In this document: in pieces, positions 38,501 to 49,412 of the stretch
How positions within the stretch are numbered: the first letter of the stretch is position 1
How the letters are laid out: each line of letters opens with the position of its first letter
From: Tubulanus polymorphus
Lineage: Eukaryota > Nemertea > Palaeonemertea > Tubulaniformes > Tubulanidae
Direction of reading: 5' to 3'
Assembly (NCBI RefSeq): GCF_964204645.1
Contig: NC_134031.1
Coordinates: 5,129,001-5,193,000 of the forward strand
DNA: 64,000 nt
The notes under the pieces: generated by a model
Databases searched by the model: none
Told to the model about the DNA's origin: nothing
The model's input: only the letters and a program-made list of their open reading frames with translations
Made by a program: the position numbers and the translations under genes

Positions 38501-41307
38501 CTGTTTTCCGAGGTAAAAATGTAATACTCGATATTGAATTTGTATCAATTTGCGACGACTGGGTGAATTTGAATTGAATTGTCGATTATGAAATTCACTC
38601 ATACGCAGATCGATTGTCGATAAAAGATGATAGCTTTGGGCGCTTGAAAAATTTCTTCATCTCGAACTCGGAAAGATAATTCAGTAACATAGGAAATTTA
38701 GCGTTCTTTGGCAATGGGGTGCGGGTAATTTTGGCAAGCTAGGATTCAGCATTTATCCGCCAGGTTCGCCAGCGGTTATTGGGTTACCGCACCTTAATTT
38801 CTTCTGCATTTCAATTCGATTCGAATCATTGGTACATCGAATAAATTTTCAGTAAAATCTATAGGCATCATACGCCAATGAGAAAGCAAAAGAATCCTAT
38901 ATCTATTCGATGAGTTTCGTTTGACAATTTTCAGATTTGGCAGTCCAAAAATCGAGTTCAAATTTCGTCGAAAATAACGAGAGAAATCTCGTAACAAATT
39001 CAGCCAAAAAATTTAAAAGTTCTATTTTAAAATGATTATATTTCGAGCAACGTTTCGGCTAAATACTATAAGCCATCATCAGGCGTACTATCAATTTATT
39101 GTGAGATTTCTCTCGTTACTCATCATACACGGAAATCGTTATCTTCTCGTCTTTACATCGAAAATGCACTGATTTTCACTACCCGAACGACCCGGTGTTT
39201 TTGTTGCACCATCTGTGGGTGCCGGTGTCCTATTCTTACGAGAAAATGTCTCGTTTCTGTGAAAATACCTCACTTTGAACAAATGTCTTCACAAAAATAC
39301 AGTCACAGTCTATGGGATTTACTTAAGATACCCATAGCGATGAAACAAAATTCTATCTTCCTGAGCTTTCGGGAAGATTTCTTCTTCCAATCTTCCGAGT
39401 TTATGCAAAATACGAACTTCACACAGTTCTTGTCGTAACGGAGTTTCTCATTACATTTCTAATTCCAGATAAGTTTAGGTTGGGTGTACAATTTTATGGG
39501 TATCGTTATCGGGTCGGCTGTTATACCTATTACATTAGCGATGTTCTGGCAGCGACTGAACGCCGAGGTGAGCATGAATAAGATACTTCAAAAATCATTG
39601 GATGTGATAAACGAATCTATATAGGAGCTCCTAGTTGCAACAACCTGCAACTGATTATAAAATCTCAAAATGTCATTTTTTACCGAATGAGACATATCAA
39701 TGGAACGAAATCGATTATTCTTTGGATACATCAAATTATCGATTATTGAATATTGATCAAGTTCATTCGGAATTTTTCACATAAGCTTGTGTAATCTGAA
39801 GTGGCATTTTCAATGTAAATTGAGCAATACTGCACTATTACCTTTGAGGACGAAAATTACATTATAGCTCGCAGACGTAAAGTTTAGATTTCCAAACGAA
39901 TAATTATGTTCGCGCAGTTTGTCGAAAGGAACGTCTGCCTTCGAGACGCTTGTCAAACTAATTATCGAAATAGGCGAAAATGACGCAGAAATTAGAAACC
40001 TAAGGTGACAAACGACGTACGTACGCCATCGAATGAAGTTATTTTCAGGGTATGGTAATCGGTGCTTTGGTCGGTATGGTGACGGGAATTGTGAGCTGGC
40101 TGATCAAATCTGCTCTACTTCCGGGAGGACTGAGAAATTTCATAGCCAACACGGGTAAGTACAAAACGGTCTGCGCTTGGCAGTGCTTGTGTTCCTAAAT
40201 CGTCATTACGCGCTATTGGAAACGTACTTATGAAGAATTAAGTACGCCGCTGGTCCCTTTTGAAATTGCTAGGTCCCTGAATACTGATGTCCCGTTTGGT
40301 GACTGTACATTTTCCGTTTTCAGGTGATCAGTACACAGTATGCTGACGGGCAACATAGCGGCCATATTGACCGGCGGATGTTTGACGGTCGTAGTAAGTC
40401 TGATAACGAATCGTTCGTACGACGCGTGTAGCGGCACGGAAATATGGGAAAACACGAGGGATATAGATAATCCGCTTTCTCCTTGGACAGAGCTGTATTC
40501 CAAGTAGGCATTTGTGATGAATGTTTCCAATCGTTAACCGTAGTACCAAAAATAGAAAAAAGTATGATACAGATTTTAGGCGTGTAGCTATTCTCTCGGT
40601 ATAATCTATAATCTCTACTTTATATATACAGGGAACTTCAACTCAGTGGTTTACAGACTCTTGATAATCGCCCGTCGATGGCTGAGGTAGCCGCCACGTT
40701 TAAAACGGCTAAACTGACTGCCTACGTCGGTGCCCTGTCCGCATCATTCGTGCTGATTTTACTTTGGCCTGCTTGTATGGTGTCCATAGGAGTGATGGAT
40801 AGTTCACAGTTTGCTCAATGGGTACGTATTTACGTTATGCGCGTTGCAAGCTTTGGCCAAAGAAATTCCGGGGGAAATATGAAGGGAATGCTGGTTTTAA
40901 GATAAGATCATTTTATTGTTGCCTATGGCTTTCTTCGAATAAGTAAATGGACCACGTCTCCAGACGTTGCCGTACTTCTTGTAACTTCATTTACCCCGCA
41001 GGTTTATACGTCGGAAACGTGGGCGTTTCTGGCGGGAATTGCCATCATTATCTTGCCGGTCGTCAACGAAGCCATGTCCATACGAACGGCGTTGCGGGAA
41101 AAATCTCGAGTATTCGCTATAGAAATATCGCCGCGACGAATGGCGGCAACCGCGTCTGCTCGGCCGCGCGCGTCGATCGAGGAAGAAGTTGGACAACCAG
41201 CGCAGACGAACGGTGACGTCATTCACCAATCGACAGTCTCTGCCGCTGTTGCGCGGAAACAGTCGAGCGCCGCCTCGTCGGAAAGCAACCAACCGGTGTT
41301 TGGCTGA
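29524..41307 (+). CDS. DUR3-like urea/solute symporter (SSS family), first 3' half
   Basis: DUR3-type transporters are multi-pass plasma-membrane carriers that move urea (and in some cases polyamines) with a cation. Exons: 29524-29646, 29942-30152, 31455-31664, 33777-33902, 34867-35073, 35758-35915, 37081-37211, 37736-37898, 39469-39567, 40049-40154, 40324-40503, 40632-40821, 41002-41307. Family hallmarks are SQWTWAATLLQSS, FGISGPFWYAAGA, many hydrophobic segments and TGSAEVIAVTSIIIYDIY. A Cys-rich loop (CVLC...CVC...YCQSC) follows in exon 7, and the tail is Ser/Ala-rich. The visible part is about 735 residues. The N-terminal exon before 29524 was not found and may lie near or beyond the fold-back element. 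Exon 11 has two extra bases and meets TGA at 40344 if the homologous acceptor is used. Exons 7-13 are duplicated at 43953-48167. Confidence 0.9.
31722..31945 (+). repeat. dispersed repeat R2, copy 1
   Basis: Shares GAT.CGCCAGGTTCGC, GG.TTA.TGGGTTACCGC, a middle with ATTTTC.GT.A.A, and CAAATTTC.TCGAAAAT with copies at about 38741-38990 and 45621-45870, and more weakly 56320-56500. The GGTTCGCCAGCGG word faintly resembles a pol III B box, but no A box was found. Confidence 0.6.
34038..34325. repeat. decayed inverted-repeat element with ACCGGTCTAA ends
   Basis: AGACCGGTCTAAAT at the left and TATACCGGTCTAACTA at the right bracket about 280 bp in a DUR3 intron, with GCGTTCACAC inside and GTGAACGC beyond. 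Similar words occur at 17735-17835. Confidence 0.45.
38741..38990 (+). repeat. dispersed repeat R2, copy 2
   Basis: Intronic copy of R2 inside duplication unit 1. Its counterpart in unit 2 is at 45621-45870. It runs directly into the hammerhead-like element that follows. Confidence 0.6.
38975..39118. mobile_element. small element with hammerhead-like core, bounded by inverted repeats
   Basis: TAACGAGAGAAATCTCGTAA at 38975 pairs with its reverse complement ending about 39118. Between them, read on the minus strand (39051-39082), is CTGATGA, a stem GGCT...AGCC, then CGAAACG, which is the order of a hammerhead ribozyme core. A close relative lies at 16195-16285 and duplicates at 45846-45998. 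Confidence 0.5.
40324..40503 (+). pseudogene. frameshifted DUR3 exon 11 (2-base insertion)
   Basis: The exon reads GTGATCAGTACACAGTATG where the second copy (47202) reads GTGATCAGTACAGTATG. It is 180 bases instead of 178. Spliced at the homologous acceptor it gives GDQYTVC then TGA at 40344-40346. A second AG eight bases downstream (GATCAG|TACACAG, exon starting 40332) would restore the frame, changing about three residues and losing two. Confidence 0.8.
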
Positions 41308-41720
41308 AAACGTTTCTATCGAGTATATCGGTGCGATTGCAGCTATCTAAGCATCGGTTGAATCTCGAAATCTGCCGAAATCACGATTCAGGATACGATC
41401 ACGATGCCGTCTATTAACAGATTTCTTTGTGCGTGTTCAATCTCTGTTGCGTTCAATTTATCAAAGGTTAGAACGAGATCATAGACATTCTCGAATGTCA
41501 CCTGCGGATTTTTACGAACATAGATTATATAATCCGTTTCTTCTCTGTGTGAGAATGTGAATAACTCTTTCCGTAGCTTCTTTTTCTAACTTCCGTTTCG
41601 TTCATTATAAATTGATTGCGTATCGACTCTTTTTCATTTGTAAATTCACCTGATTAAAAGTTTCAAGTTTACTTTTTATAGAATTGTTCAAATCATTTTC
41701 GTTCGATTCTAATCTCGTAA

Positions 41721-41900
41721 AGCCCAACGCACACGTCGCAGGGATACTCAGAAACCCGGAATCAAACATGTTTGATCTCGGAAATATTGTTTCCCGAAAC
41801 CATGTTTATCGTTTCTCGTAAACCACACGACAAAGGGAAACGCGTTGAACATGTTTCCGTCTCCTACTTCCGTGTTTCCCTGTGTCGTGTGCGTTGGGCT
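41721..41900. mobile_element. 180-bp MITE, AGCCCAACGC family, copy 1
   Basis: Starts AGCCCAACGCACACGTCGCA and ends with the reverse complement GTGCGTTGGGCT, TIRs of about 35 bp with a few mismatches. Flanked by TAA on both sides, a 3-bp TWA-type target duplication as in PIF/Harbinger elements. Lies just downstream of the DUR3 stop codon. Confidence 0.75.
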
Positions 41901-42026
41901 TAACCGATGAAAGTTAACGACAGATGCCCGCGGTTCATCTTCCTACGTTCAAAAGGTCTTATCTACTTTAACAGCGGCAGATCGAAAGTCAATGAGAGTC
42001 GCGAGACATGCTCCGCTCCGCTGAAC

Positions 42027-42990
42027 TATGGTGGCTGATTAGGGCCAAGTTAAAAAAAAAAAATTTCGTGCAATATACCATGCAAAAAATATATTGCTTC
42101 GTTTCTGCGTCCGTTTCTGCGCGGCGCAAAAACGAAATTTACCGCGCTAAAACGCGCCAAAACGAGCGCAGAAACGAAATTTCGTTTTAGCGCCCGTTTT
42201 GGCGCGTTTCTGCGCGGTGATTTCTCGTTTTTGCGCCGCGCAAAAACGAAGTTCGTTTCTGCGTCCGTTTTTGCGCCGCGCAAAAACGAAATTTACCGCG
42301 CAGAAACGCGCCAAAACGAGCGCAGAAACGAACGTTCGTTTTAGCGCCCGTTTTGGCGCGTTTTAGCGCGGTGATTTCTCGTTTTTGCGCCCCGCAAAAA
42401 CGAACTTCGTTTCTGCGTCCGTTTTTGCGGGGCGCCAAAACGAAATTTACCGCGCAGAAACGCGCCAAAACGAGCGCAGAAACGAACCTTCGTTTTAGCG
42501 CCCGTTTTGGCGCGTTTTAGCGCGGTGATTTCTCGTTTTTGCGCCCCGCAAAAACGAACTTCGTTTCTGCGTCCGTTTTTGCGCCGCGCAAAAACGAAAT
42601 TTACCGCGCAGAAACGCGCCAAAACGAGCGCAGAAACGAACGTTCGTTTTAGCGCCCGTTTTGGCGCGTTTTAGCGCGGTGATTTCTCGTTTTTGCGCCC
42701 CGCAAAAACGAACTTCGTTTCTGCGTCCGTTTTTGCGGGGCGCCAAAACGAAATTTACCGCGCAGAAACGCGCCAAAACGAGCGCAGAAACGAACCTTCG
42801 TTTTAGCGCCCGTTTTGGCGCGTTTTAGCGCGGTGATTTCTCGTTTTTGCGCCGCGCAAAAACGAAGTTCGTTTCTGCGTCCGTTTTTGCGGGGCGCAAA
42901 AACGAAATTTACCGCGCAGAAACGCGCCAAAACGAGCGCAGAAACGAACCTTCGTTTTAGCGCCCGTTTTGGCGCGTTAGGGTTAGGTTC
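42027..42990. repeat. palindromic satellite array at the duplication junction
   Basis: Starts with the left end of the fold-back element (TATGGTGGCTGATTAGGGCC, as at 27403) and continues as about six 154-bp satellite units. It stops inside a unit and passes through TTAGGGTTAGG (42977-42987) into duplication unit 2. The right terminal repeat seen at 29027 is missing. Minus-strand ORFs of 93 codons repeat every 154 bases and are not genes. Confidence 0.9.
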
Positions 42991-43952
42991 GATTTAAAAC
43001 AATCATCCAATCACCCAATCACTAATAGAAAGCCAACCGGTCATCGTACAAGTTGCAAGCAAAAGACTTAATAACTAGCTTATAGGACAATGATTTCGCT
43101 TCCAAATACGAAAAACTTATCCTCACCGTATTAATTGATATCGTGGTTTAGGTAAACATATGATAATTCTTAGAGATAGCTAAATGAATCATTTGAGTTC
43201 TAAACTTCTGAGCTAATCTGTAATCTGAGATGAAAAAAGGCGAAACATTCAATCTGCCATGATTACTCGAGTATAAAGGCCTACCTGAACGTACCGGATT
43301 ATTCATATTATCCTCAATAAGAAAGACATCAAACAAACTTTAAAAGCCAAGACGAATATAATCCTTCATTTTGTATTCATTTCTGATCAATCATCATTCG
43401 AATTCGACGTGGTCATTTTCAGCAGCAATCAGAAACTAAGTAACGATCTTAGATCCTCTATTGACGGGAAGCTTAAGACTTTGTACTTCTTCGTAAACCG
43501 ATTATGAGAAATATTTACGAGTCATACACATGATTTACACCACTAATCTTTAAAAAGAACGTACACTGTACCGAATCATTGGCATTTTCAAGATATTTCG
43601 GGATTTGGAGATATCCACGTGCGTATGTGTTAAAATTATTTAAAATTCAAAGCTTTTTTGCCGAGTATCAGACGGCTTGATAACACAGTCAACTTTCCAG
43701 CTTTTATGATAACGAATGTACGAATCATTATGTATGAATGTTTCCTTGAGCTAGTAGTTCAACGTTTCGACTTTATTCTTAACAGTTTTCCTGAAGATGG
43801 CTTTTAGGATATAGACAAAAACATTGAATAAACTGATACTAGCTCAAGGAAACTTTTGCGGACATCGTGGGATTATTTTACATAATCGCCACAAAACGGA
43901 TACAGTTTCTTATTAATGATGATTACTGCATCCATTTACTTTCTTTTATTAG

Positions 43953-46900
43953 CCTTACAGAAAGGTATTAGACGCCACCAGTTGCGTTCTATGCGGACGC
44001 CAGCGCGGTAGAATGGCGAACCCACGTGACAAGTGCGTCTGTACGAGTAAAAACTATTGTCAAAGTTGCACCACGGATGACCAGTAAGTGACGTGAAACG
44101 CATCATATCATCAAAGATCAAAGGTCTAATATAGGATAACCTCTTAGTATTTAGTGTCCTTAGAAGTACTTTTAGAAGTACTCCTATTTGCGTGGTCTTA
44201 TTTATTTTAAAAGCAGTGTTTCAGCGATTTACTTTCCATACTATTGCCTGGATCAATGATACATATACTAATAATTTTTTGTATAGGAAACATGTTCGAT
44301 TGAATTCCGAGTGGCTTATAAAGCATTAACTTGGATTTGAAAAATCATAAGCTGATAAATGAGATCCATATAATACTAGGCGCCTCAGCTGCCTTGACGT
44401 TCCTCAAAAACGTCCAAAACGCCCAAACTGTTTACTCCGCGCCTGTGTTCCGGAACTGAAAGGACGTGATAACGTGGCTCTGATTGGCTGGTTGACTATA
44501 GGCCATAGGGTCGCACCACCAGATGGACAATGAAGCTGCACCGAGAATCGCTTTTCGCAAAAATTTTTATCAATAGTTTTTCATTCATCCATCAATGTTT
44601 TCCTTCATTTTCAGGCAGCGCGCTGCTTGTACCCGAGCGACGAAACCTTCTTATAAATGCCGTACCCACGGTCACTACAGGTCGCACAACGACTACTTAT
44701 CAACGCTGAAAAACTGGGGCATACTATTCGTTTCGTTAGCCATAGTTCCGCTAACGCTAGTACTTAGAGGAATCGGGGTAAGATGGGCCGTGGACTTGTA
44801 AACTTAATCTAGTATACATATCCATGCGAATACAAATGAAATACAGTTTTTGAAAGTATTCGACGAAACGTACCGTGTTTAGTTCGTTTCGATGACGAGC
44901 CCGCTGACTACGAGCGTTTGTCAGCGCCATACCATGTTCAAATTGCTGTCGCTCTGTCTTCCTTATTCTTTGATAAACATCTTGTTATCGGAAACAGACG
45001 ATACGGCTTTGCCGTAGTATCACCTGAGGCCAAAACACGCCTTGAACTCACGCGACGCGTTACACTCTCGTGATGAATATCAGAAAAACGTCGTCAATTT
45101 GTCGATGACGGAATTTTTTGCACGGAATTACATTGAAAATATAGCATATATATGTATAAGATGTAAATGTTGTGGAAATTTGAGAAGATCGTATTATCGA
45201 AAACGGTCGATCGAAGCTACGAAGACTTGATCGACATCGCAAATGAAAACTAAAATGATAAAACGTTTTCATTGCTTCGATATTAGATTGATTGATGTAA
45301 GTGGCTAGGGTTTTTAAAACACTATTGAATACATGAGATAACGATTCTCAAAGCTCCAAACAATGTTTTCCTCCCTATACTGTTTTCCGAGGTAAAAATG
45401 TAATACTCGATATTGAATTTGTATCAATTTGCGACGACTGGGTGAATTTGAATTGAATTGTCGATTATAAAATTCACTCATACGCAGATCGATTGTCGAT
45501 AAAAGATGATAGCTTTGGGCGCTTGAAAAATTTCTTCATCTCGAACTCGGAAAGATAATTCAGTAACATAGGAAATTTAGCGTTCTTTGGCAATGGGGTG
45601 CGGGTAATTTTGGCAAGCGAGGATTCAGCATTTATCCGCCAGGTTCGCCAGCGGTTATTGGGTTACCGCACCTTAATTTCTTCTGCATTTCAATTCGATT
45701 CGAATCATTGGTACATCGAATAAATTTTCAGTAAAATCTATAGGCATCATACGCCAATGAGAAAGCAAAAGAATCCTATATCTATTCGATGAGTTTCGTT
45801 TGATAATTTTCAGATTTGGCAGTCCAAAAATCGAGTTCAAATTTCATCGAAAATAACGAGAGAAATCTCACAACAAATTCAGCCAAAAAATGAAAAGTTC
45901 TATATTAAAATGATTATATTTCGAGCAACGTTTCGGCTAAATACTATAAGCCATCATCAGGCGTACTATCAATTTATTGTGAGATTTCTCTCGTTACTCA
46001 TCATACACGGAAATCGTTATCTTCTCGTCTTTACATCGAAAATGCACTGATTTTCACTACCCGAACGACCCAGTGTTTTTGTTGCACCATCTGTGGGTGC
46101 CGGTGTCCAATTCTTACGAGAAAATGTCTCGTTTCTTTGAAAATACCTCACTTTGAACAAATGTCTTCACAAAAATACAGTCACAGTCTATGGGATTTAC
46201 TTAAGATACCCATAGCGATGAAACAAAATTCTATCTTCCTGAGCTTTCGGGAAGATTTCTTCTTCCAATCTTCCGAGTTTATGCAAAATACGAACTTCAC
46301 ACAGTTCTTGTCGTAACGGAGTTTCTCATTACATTTCTAATTCCAGATAAGTTTAGGTTGGGTGTACAATTTTATGGGTATCGTTATCGGGTCGGCTGTT
46401 ATACCTATTACATTAGCGATGTTCTGGCAGCGACTGAACGCTGAGGTGAGCATGAATAAGATACTTCAAAAATCATTGGATGTGATAAACGAATCTATAT
46501 AGGAGCTCCTAGTTGCAACAACCTGCAACTGATTATAAAATCTCAAAATGTCATTTTTTACCGAATGAGACATATCAATGGAACGAAATCGATTATTCTT
46601 TGGATACATCAAATTATCGATTTTTGAATATTGATCAAGTTCATTCGGAATTTTTCACATAAGCTTGTGTAATCTGAAGTGGCATTTTCAATGTAAATTG
46701 AGCAATACTGCACTATTACCTTTGAGGACGAAAATTACATTATAGCTCGCAGACGTAAAGTTTAGATTTCCAAACGAATAATTATGTTCGCGCAGTTTGT
46801 CGAAAGGAACGTCTGCCTTCGAGACGCTTGTCAAACTAATTATCGAAATAGGCGAAAATGACGCAGAAATTAGAAACCTAAGGTGACAAACGACGTACGT

Positions 46901-48167
46901 ACGCCATCGAATGAAGTTATTTTCAGGGTATGGTAATCGGTGCTTTGGTCGGTATGGTGACGGGAATTGTGAGCTGGCTGATCAAATCTGCTCTACTTCC
47001 GGGAGGACTGAGAAATTTCATAGCCAACACGGGTAAGTACAAAACGGTCTGCGCTTGGCAGTGCTTGTGTTCCTAAATCGTCATTACGCGCTATTGGAAA
47101 CGTACTTATGAAGAATTAAGTACGTCGCTGGTCCCTTTTGAAATTGCTAGGTCCCTGAATACTGATGTCCCGTTTGGTGACTGTACATTTTCCGTTTTCA
47201 GGTGATCAGTACAGTATGCTGACGGGCAACATAGCGGCCATATTGACCGGCGGATGTTTGACGGTCGTAGTAAGTCTGATAACGAATCGTTCGTACGACG
47301 CGTGTAGCGGCACGGAAATATGGGAAAATACGAGGGATATAGATAATCCGCTTTCTCCTTGGACAGAGCTGTATTCCAAGTAGGCATTTGTGATGAATGT
47401 TTCTTATCGTTAACCGTAGTACCAAAAATAGATAAAGTATGATACAGATTTTAGGCGTTTAGCTATTCTCTCGGTATAATCTATAATCTCTACTTTATAT
47501 ATACAGGGAACTTCAACTCAGTGGTTTACAGACTCTTGATAATCGCCCGTCGATGGCTGAGGTAGCTGCCACGTTTAAAACGGCTAAACTGACTGCCTAC
47601 GTCGGTGCCCTGTCCGCATCATTCGTGCTGATTTTACTTTGGCCTGCTTGTATGGTGTCCATAGGAGTGATGGATAGTTCGCAGTTTGCTCAATGGGTAC
47701 GTATTTACGTTATGCGCGTTGCAAGCTTTGGCCAATGAAATTCCGGGGAAAATATGAAGGGAATGCTGGTTTTAAATGTTGCCTATGGCTTTCTTCGAAT
47801 AAGTAAATGGACCACGTCTCCAGACGTTGTCGTACTTCTTGTATCTTCATTTACCCCGCAGGTTTATACGTCGGAAACGTGGGCGTTTCTGGCGGGAATT
47901 GCCATCATTATCTTGCCCGTCGTCAACGAAGCCATGTCCATACGAACGGCGTTGCGGGAAAAATCTCGAGTATTCGCTATAGAAATATCGCCGCGACGAA
48001 TGGCGGCAACCGCGTCTGCTCGGCCGCGCGCGTCGATCGAGGAAGAAGTTGGACAACCAGCGCAGACGAACGGTGACGTCATTCACCAATCGACAGTCTC
48101 TGCCGCTGTTGCGCGGAAACAGTCGAGCGCCGCCTCGTCGGAAAGCAACCAACCGGTGTTTGGCTGA
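43953..48167 (+). CDS. DUR3-like symporter, second 3' half, frame intact
   Basis: Exons 43953-44083, 44615-44777, 46347-46445, 46927-47032, 47202-47379, 47507-47696, 47862-48167 correspond one to one with exons 7-13 of the first copy. Every exon is in frame, including the one that is broken in the first copy. Protein differences are few, for example DANSC to DATSC and KPAYK to KPSYK. There are no copies of exons 1-6 here, so it cannot make a whole carrier by itself. Splicing from exon 6 (ending 35915) to 43953 would give an intact protein. It could be a functional 3' cassette, or a dead partial duplicate. No promoter or new first exon was seen in the satellite array. Confidence 0.85.
45621..45870 (+). 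repeat. dispersed repeat R2, copy 3
   Basis: Counterpart of 38741-38990 within duplication unit 2, so not an independent insertion. Confidence 0.6.
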
Positions 48168-48580
48168 AAACATTTCTATCGAGTATATCGGTGCGATTGC
48201 AGCTTTCTAAGCATCGGTTGAATCTCGAAATCTGCCGAAATCACGATTCAGGATACGATCACGATGCCGTCTATTAACAGATTTCTTTGTGCGTGTTCAA
48301 TCTCTGTTGCGTTCAATTTATCAAAGGTTAGAACGAGATCATAGACATTCTCGAATGTCACCTGCGGATTTTTACGAACATAGATTATTTAATCCGTTTC
48401 TTCTCTGTGTGAGAATGTGAATAACTCTTTCCGTAGCTTCTTTTTCTAACTTCCGTTTCGTTCATTATAAATTGATTGCGTATCGACTCTTTTTCATTTG
48501 TAAATTCACCTGATTAAAAGTTTCAAGTTTGCTTTTTATAGAATTGTTTAAATCATTTTCGTTCGATTCTAATCTCGTAA

Positions 48581-48760
48581 AGCCCAACGCACACGTCGCA
48601 GGGATACTCAGAAACCCGGAATCAAACATGTTTGATCTCGGAAATATTGTTTCCCGAAACCATGTTTATCGTTTCTCGTAAACCACACGACAAAGGGAAA
48701 CGCGTTGAACATGTTTCCGTCTCCTACTTCCGTGTTTCCCTGTGTCGTGTGCGTTGGGCT
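48581..48760. mobile_element. 180-bp MITE, AGCCCAACGC family, copy in unit 2
   Basis: Same element as 41721-41900, carried along by the tandem duplication, with the same TAA flanks. Confidence 0.75.
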
Positions 48761-48886
48761 TAACCGATGAAAGGTAACGACAGATGCCCGCGGTTCATCT
48801 TCCTACGTTCAAAAGGTCTTATCTACTTTAACAGCGGCAGATCGAAAGTCAATGAGAGTCGCGAGACATGCTCCGCTCCGCTGAAC

Positions 48887-49412
48887 CGCTTGTACACGCA
48901 TCTTTAACTACAGGTGTCAAAACAGTCGCATCATTTGCCAAATGGTAATCCCATTACAGCGTTTTAAATCGCTAAAACGGATGTAAAGATAAGAATGGGC
49001 CTTATCGCGTCTGAGTGTTTGTACATAGCCGCGTGGTAGAGTTCCCATTGCGTACCGTTAAACGTCCACCTGACGAATCCATATACCACCGATAAAATAT
49101 ATATTGTGAACTGTGGCCCAGGTATATTCAGGTAGGCAATCGAATATTTCTTCGGCAAAAATTGAATCAATTCTCTGAAAACAATTTTCCCGTTTATCCA
49201 CCATGAATAGCCAACAATATTTACAATATTTTCTAGTTGCAATGTTCTGGATTATATTTTAAGATTTTAATCTTCAATTTTTGACTGGTTGGCCCATACA
49301 GATGAGGTCATCATTCATTTTCATATCCTCAGAATGATTTAAGGATCTTTTTAGGGAAGGTGCTCAAGCGATAGACTCAATTAATTCAATGAATTCCTTT
49401 TATGACAGGAAC
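48887..49412. other. intergenic; unclassified minus-strand ORF
   Basis: A 92-codon minus-strand ORF (48964-49242) has hydrophobic stretches (FTIYILSVVYGFVRW) but no recognised family, and no firm splice context was found. It could be an exon of an unseen gene or chance. Promoter elements for the next gene are not evident. Confidence 0.3.

Larger units (their letters stand above)
36120..42026 (+). repeat. tandem duplication unit 1 (DUR3 3' half)
   Basis: 5907 bp, from GATTTAAAACAATCATCC to GCTCCGCTCCGCTGAAC. Nearly identical to 42991-48886 over introns as well as exons, including the same embedded MITE and R2 repeat, with scattered substitutions and small indels. Confidence 0.95.
42991..48886 (+). 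repeat. tandem duplication unit 2 (DUR3 3' half)
   Basis: 5896 bp copy of 36120-42026. Its right edge continues into different DNA (CTGAAC|CGCTTG) that is presumably the original downstream flank. Confidence 0.95.

Noticed and set aside
40947-41292. Alternative-frame ORFs over the last DUR3 exon (and 47807-48173)
   Set aside because: Shadows of the GC-richer coding exon. The correct frame continues the transporter to its stop.
42977-42987. True telomere end
   Set aside because: Only about two TTAGGG units, flanked by unique DNA on one side. It is at most an interstitial remnant.
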